In this document: piece by piece, positions 22,361 to 25,558 of the stretch
Layout: every line of letters starts with the position of its first letter
How positions within the stretch are numbered: position 1 is the stretch's first letter
Made by a program: the position numbers and the translations under genes
Notes under the pieces: model-generated
Database searches by the model: none
What the model was told of the DNA's origin: nothing
Seen by the model: only the letters and a program-made list of their open reading frames with translations
Assembly: GCA_002428455.1 (NCBI GenBank)
Contig: DIWL01000053.1
Span: 1 to 25,558 of the forward strand
DNA from: Anaerolineaceae bacterium UBA6107
GTDB taxonomy: Bacteria; Chloroflexota; Anaerolineae; Anaerolineales; Anaerolineaceae
DNA: 25,558 nucleotides
Reading direction: 5' to 3'

Positions 22361-23347
22361 TTACCTGGCCAGAATGCCGGCCATTTCGATGTGATCTTTT
22401 GATAACACCTTTCGGTTGCTGATCACCTCATCGATGAGGACAGGAGTGATCTCGCGTCCGTTGAGGGCGGTCATCACGTTACTTTTGCCATCCAGAAGGA
22501 AACGAACAGCATTGAACCCGAAGCGGGTGGCGATGAGGCGGTCAAAGGCGGAGGGTTTACCTCCGCGCTGCACATGCCCCAGGATGGTAACGCGGGTAGT
22601 AAAGCCGATATCCATGGCGTCGATCATCACGCCCAGTTCGGCAGTGTGCGGTTCATAACCTTCCGCCACAACAACGATAGCGTGAGTCTTGCCGCGCCGG
22701 TAAGCTTCATCAATCGATTTGGCCACTTCCTTTGGCGGGGTTTTCTTTTCGGGAATCAGCACCAGCTCTGCTCCGGTGATGATGCCTGCCTGCACAGCCA
22801 GGTAGCCCGATTCACGCCCCATGGTTTCCACCAGGAATGCCCGGTTATGTGAGGAGGCGGTGTCGCGCAGTTTGTCGATGGCATCAACGATGGTGTTCAA
22901 AGCGGTATCAACACCGATGCACATGTCAGTGCCGTAGATGTCGTTATCGATGCTGGCCGGCACACCGATCACCCGGATGCCCTGCTGAGCCAGTTTTTGC
23001 GCACCGGCGAGTGAACCATCACCACCCGCCACCACCAGTGCGTCCATTTCCACGTTATTGATCTGGCGGATGGCGTCACGCTGACCGGAGGGCTCGCGGA
23101 AATCCTTGCTGCGCGCGGTCTGCAGGATGGTGCCGCCGCGCTGCAAGATGCCGCCAACTTCCCGCACACCCAACTCGCGGAATTTGCCGTGGATGAGGCC
23201 TTCGTAACCGCCTTCCACACCGAGCACCTGAATGTCATAAGCACTGGCAGTACGGACGACGGCGCGGATGAAAGGATTCATCCCCGGGGCGTCACCACCG
23301 GAAGTCATCACACCGATCTTGCGGAGTTTTATGGTTTCTTCGACCAT
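22361..23347 (-). CDS. pfkA: 6-phosphofructokinase, probably ATP-dependent
   Basis: 328 residues, a normal length for a bacterial-type enzyme. It phosphorylates fructose 6-phosphate to the 1,6-bisphosphate in glycolysis. Visible motifs: GVMTSGGDAPGMNP (12-25), GGDGS (108-112), PASIDND (130-136) with catalytic D134, and METMGRESGYLA-like ETMGRESGYLA. Glycine (G111) rather than aspartate after GGD favours ATP over pyrophosphate as donor; the second donor-linked position is alanine (A131), neither the glycine of classical ATP enzymes nor the lysine of pyrophosphate enzymes. It starts 18 bases after dnaE with AGGTG before the ATG, so the two are likely cotranscribed. Confidence 0.94.
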   Translation of the reverse strand: MVEETIKLRKIGVMTSGGDAPGMNPFIRAVVRTASAYDIQVLGVEGGYEGLIHGKFRELGVREVGGILQRGGTILQTARSKDFREPSGQRDAIRQINNVEMDALVVAGGDGSLAGAQKLAQQGIRVIGVPASIDNDIYGTDMCIGVDTALNTIVDAIDKLRDTASSHNRAFLVETMGRESGYLAVQAGIITGAELVLIPEKKTPPKEVAKSIDEAYRRGKTHAIVVVAEGYEPHTAELGVMIDAMDIGFTTRVTILGHVQRGGKPSAFDRLIATRFGFNAVRFLLDGKSNVMTALNGREITPVLIDEVISNRKVLSKDHIEMAGILAR

Positions 23348-23365
23348 ATGGCACCTGTATTGGTT

Positions 23366-25558
23366 CTAGATATTTTCGACGTGGATGTTATCCCTGCCGA
23401 CCAGTTCGCTCAACTGGCCGATCAAATCGGTATTAACGTTGGTCGAATCGTTTGGAAAATCGAGCAGATGCCGGTAACCGTGTTCAAACACCAGGAAGCA
23501 GAAACGGTCCCGTCCGGGGAAGGAGTTCAACAATCCGTGCACCCGGCGGATGCGCCGCATGTCACGATCCTTCTCGCCGCTCGATTTGATCGTTACAGTG
23601 ACCAATTTTACTTCGTTTTGGTCGCTCATACGGAACAGGGGAGGCAGCGGTGCCATGATGACTGGGGGTTGCACAAATTCTTTCTGTGAAATTTCCTCCA
23701 CAGGTTCAGAGTGTTGTGCCATGATTGTCGGGTTGTCAGCGGGCTCTTCCTCTTTTACCGGTGTTTCGACCGGTTGTACATCAGCGGAAGTATCCTCCGG
23801 GATGGAGCTGGCAGGTGCTGGTGTCCACGCGGCTTCCTCGGGAGAGGGAGGGGGTTCCTCGTATCCGTTTTCGTATTGCATGTAGCGTGCCGTGTCGATA
23901 TCGGTCTGCCAGATCGCGCTGTCGGGTGCAGCTGGATCATCCGTGCCGGGTTTTGAGGTTTGGAAAGACTGGATGTCCTGCTCGTTGAGGGGTTTGATCA
24001 CATCAACCAGCACCTTGGGCTCGGTGGCTTCGGCATCCACCTGTCCATCCACAATGATCACGGATTCCATGCGAACGAGGGCGCCAAACTTCTCCCAAAC
24101 ATTGGGGAAGATGACCAGTTCGATAGCACCCTGCAAATCCTCGATGGTAGCGAAAGCCATCATCTTGTTGGTCTTCTTGGTCATGGTGGTGCGAATGTAT
24201 GTGACCAGGCCGGCAACTGTGACCTTCTGTTTTTGAGCGGCTTCAGCAAGGTCCTTCGAAAAATGCGTCACCCGCTCGCGAATGACCGGCAGGTAGGGAG
24301 AGATGGGATGGTCGGATACATATAACCCGATGAGTTCTTTTTCCCATTCCAGCTGCAGGCGGTGGTCGAGACCCGTATCAGCGGGTAGGCGGATATCCTC
24401 CTCCACCCCGGCCACACTGCCAAAGATACTCAACTGGCCGCACTCAGAGGCGCGAAAATGGCTGTTGCTGATGGAGAGCATGGTATCCACTACTTCCAGG
24501 ATCGACCGGCGCGGACCAAACCCATCCAGCGCGCCCACCTTGATCAGGCATTCAAGGCTGCGTTTTCCAACCTTGTGCAGGTCCACACGGCGGAGGAAGT
24601 CATTGAGGTCATGGAATTTGCCGGTTTTGCGGGCTTCCAGGATGAGATTCACGGGAGCTTCTCCAACGTTCTTGACTGCACCAAGGCCAAAGCGGATGGC
24701 TGATTTTCCATCGGGAAAATCTTCGATCGAAAAATCCCACAGGCTGTTATTCACGTCAGGCGGAAGTACATCAATGCCCATGGAACGGGCGTCGGCGACA
24801 TAGAAGGCCACCTTGGCGGTCTCGCTCTTGGTCACCGAAAGCAGGGCGGTCATGTATTCGACGGTGTAATGGTGTTTCAGGTAGGCGGTTTGCACCGCGA
24901 TCATGCCGTAATCTGCGGCGTGGCTTTTGTTGAAGCCATAACGGGCGAAGGATTCCCAATCCTCGAAGATCTTGCGGGCTTGCACCTCGTCGATGCCGTT
25001 CTTTACCGCACCGGCGACAAATTTTCCCTTGTGCTTTTCAATGGATTCCTTGATCTTCTTGGAGATGGCTTTACGCAAGTCATCTGCTTCAGCCGGTGTA
25101 TAACCGGCCATTTCCATCACCGCCATCATCAGTTGTTCCTGGTAAACGGCCAGACCGTAGGTCTCCTTGAATACCTTTTCCAGCGTGGGGTGAGCGTAGC
25201 TAACCGGCTCTTCATCGTGCATGCGCCTGATGTATTGCGGGATGAACTCCATGGGACCCGGACGGAATAGCGCGACCATGGCAATGATGTTGGAAAGATC
25301 ACGCGGTTTCATCTGCTGGATGTAGCGCGTCATGCCGGTGCCTTCCAGTTGGAACAGACCGGCTGTGTGTCCGCGGCTGATGAACTCGAAAGTATCGGGA
25401 TCATCCAACGGGATGTTATGCAGGTTTAGTTCAATCGTATGCCGCTGGCTGATCAGATCACACGCAGTGTGCATCACCGTCAGGGTGGAGAGACCGAGGA
25501 AGTCCACTTTGAGCAAGCCCAGTTTGGTGATGTTGCTCATCTCAAACTGGGTGACCGA
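23366..25558 (-). CDS. dnaE: DNA polymerase III alpha subunit, C-terminal part (5' end outside the window)
   Basis: The reading frame is open to the window edge, so the ATG at 25540 is internal: the codons before it read SVTQFE, continuous with the family. 730 residues are visible. They begin at the palm with LLKVDFLGL, whose aspartate is the third catalytic Asp (E. coli D555), followed by the fingers (YGLAVYQEQ, SFARYGFNKSHAADYG), a helix-hairpin-helix (LHKVGKRSLECLIKVGALDGFG, about 327-348), and an OB fold (about 444-524). Next comes an unusually long acidic, Pro-rich, probably disordered linker (about 530-645), then a folded C-terminal domain. The PHP domain and first two catalytic aspartates are outside the window. 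pfkA follows by 18 bases. Confidence 0.95.
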   Translation of the reverse strand, partial: SVTQFEMSNITKLGLLKVDFLGLSTLTVMHTACDLISQRHTIELNLHNIPLDDPDTFEFISRGHTAGLFQLEGTGMTRYIQQMKPRDLSNIIAMVALFRPGPMEFIPQYIRRMHDEEPVSYAHPTLEKVFKETYGLAVYQEQLMMAVMEMAGYTPAEADDLRKAISKKIKESIEKHKGKFVAGAVKNGIDEVQARKIFEDWESFARYGFNKSHAADYGMIAVQTAYLKHHYTVEYMTALLSVTKSETAKVAFYVADARSMGIDVLPPDVNNSLWDFSIEDFPDGKSAIRFGLGAVKNVGEAPVNLILEARKTGKFHDLNDFLRRVDLHKVGKRSLECLIKVGALDGFGPRRSILEVVDTMLSISNSHFRASECGQLSIFGSVAGVEEDIRLPADTGLDHRLQLEWEKELIGLYVSDHPISPYLPVIRERVTHFSKDLAEAAQKQKVTVAGLVTYIRTTMTKKTNKMMAFATIEDLQGAIELVIFPNVWEKFGALVRMESVIIVDGQVDAEATEPKVLVDVIKPLNEQDIQSFQTSKPGTDDPAAPDSAIWQTDIDTARYMQYENGYEEPPPSPEEAAWTPAPASSIPEDTSADVQPVETPVKEEEPADNPTIMAQHSEPVEEISQKEFVQPPVIMAPLPPLFRMSDQNEVKLVTVTIKSSGEKDRDMRRIRRVHGLLNSFPGRDRFCFLVFEHGYRHLLDFPNDSTNVNTDLIGQLSELVGRDNIHVENI

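Noticed and set aside
25538..25540. Start codon of dnaE at 25540
   Set aside because: The frame stays open to the window edge and upstream codons fit the family, so this ATG is internal.

Overview
The window reads as a chromosomal segment of an anaerobic, fermentative bacterium, most likely a member of the Chloroflexota (class Anaerolineae). The clues are lipoproteins with long Pro/Ala/Thr-rich linkers after the lipobox cysteine, a single-chain pyruvate:ferredoxin oxidoreductase, a BMP-type ABC importer, a secreted flavoprotein oxidoreductase, and LysM and HtrA lipoproteins of the style common in that class. This assignment is inference from protein style; a 16S gene or database search was not available. 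No CRISPR array, phage, transposase or integrase is visible.

Layout. 1-340: end of an rRNA operon (3' end of 23S, then 5S) and its terminator. 450-1500: an accessory pocket with a small ORF overlapping a minimal nucleotidyltransferase gene (a toxin-antitoxin-like pair), bracketed by two copies of one hairpin repeat and followed by a mosaic of inverted repeats. 1505-6221 (minus): a complete four-gene BMP-family ABC importer, probably for nucleosides. 6446-7141 (plus): a promoter, a structured 160-nt leader and the rpsU-infA translation operon. 7280-10051 (minus): a Tat-exported lipoprotein flavoprotein and a BmrR-like MerR regulator, with a matching palindrome at both promoters. 10124-13705 (minus): nifJ. 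13837-15161 (minus): a Nudix ADP-ribose pyrophosphatase and a LysM lipoprotein. 15331-18774 (plus): a DNPH1-like nucleotide N-hydrolase, a DnaJ/CbpA co-chaperone with an HtrA lipoprotein protease, and a baeRF-like protein. 18841-19719 (minus): a one-TM coiled-coil protein. 19842-22217 (plus): MurJ and a SagB-type nitroreductase. 22361-25558 (minus): dnaE (5' part beyond the window) and pfkA.

How the parts fit together. PfkA and NifJ are two steps of sugar fermentation. The importer, the nucleotide hydrolase and the Nudix enzyme are all consistent with nucleoside or nucleotide salvage, though they are not in one operon. DnaJ and HtrA form a two-gene protein-quality operon. The best regulatory signals are the MerR promoter with a textbook 19-bp spacer, a leader upstream of rpsU with mutually exclusive pairings, and three genes whose -10 box lies 6-7 bases before the start codon with no Shine-Dalgarno sequence, implying leaderless mRNAs.
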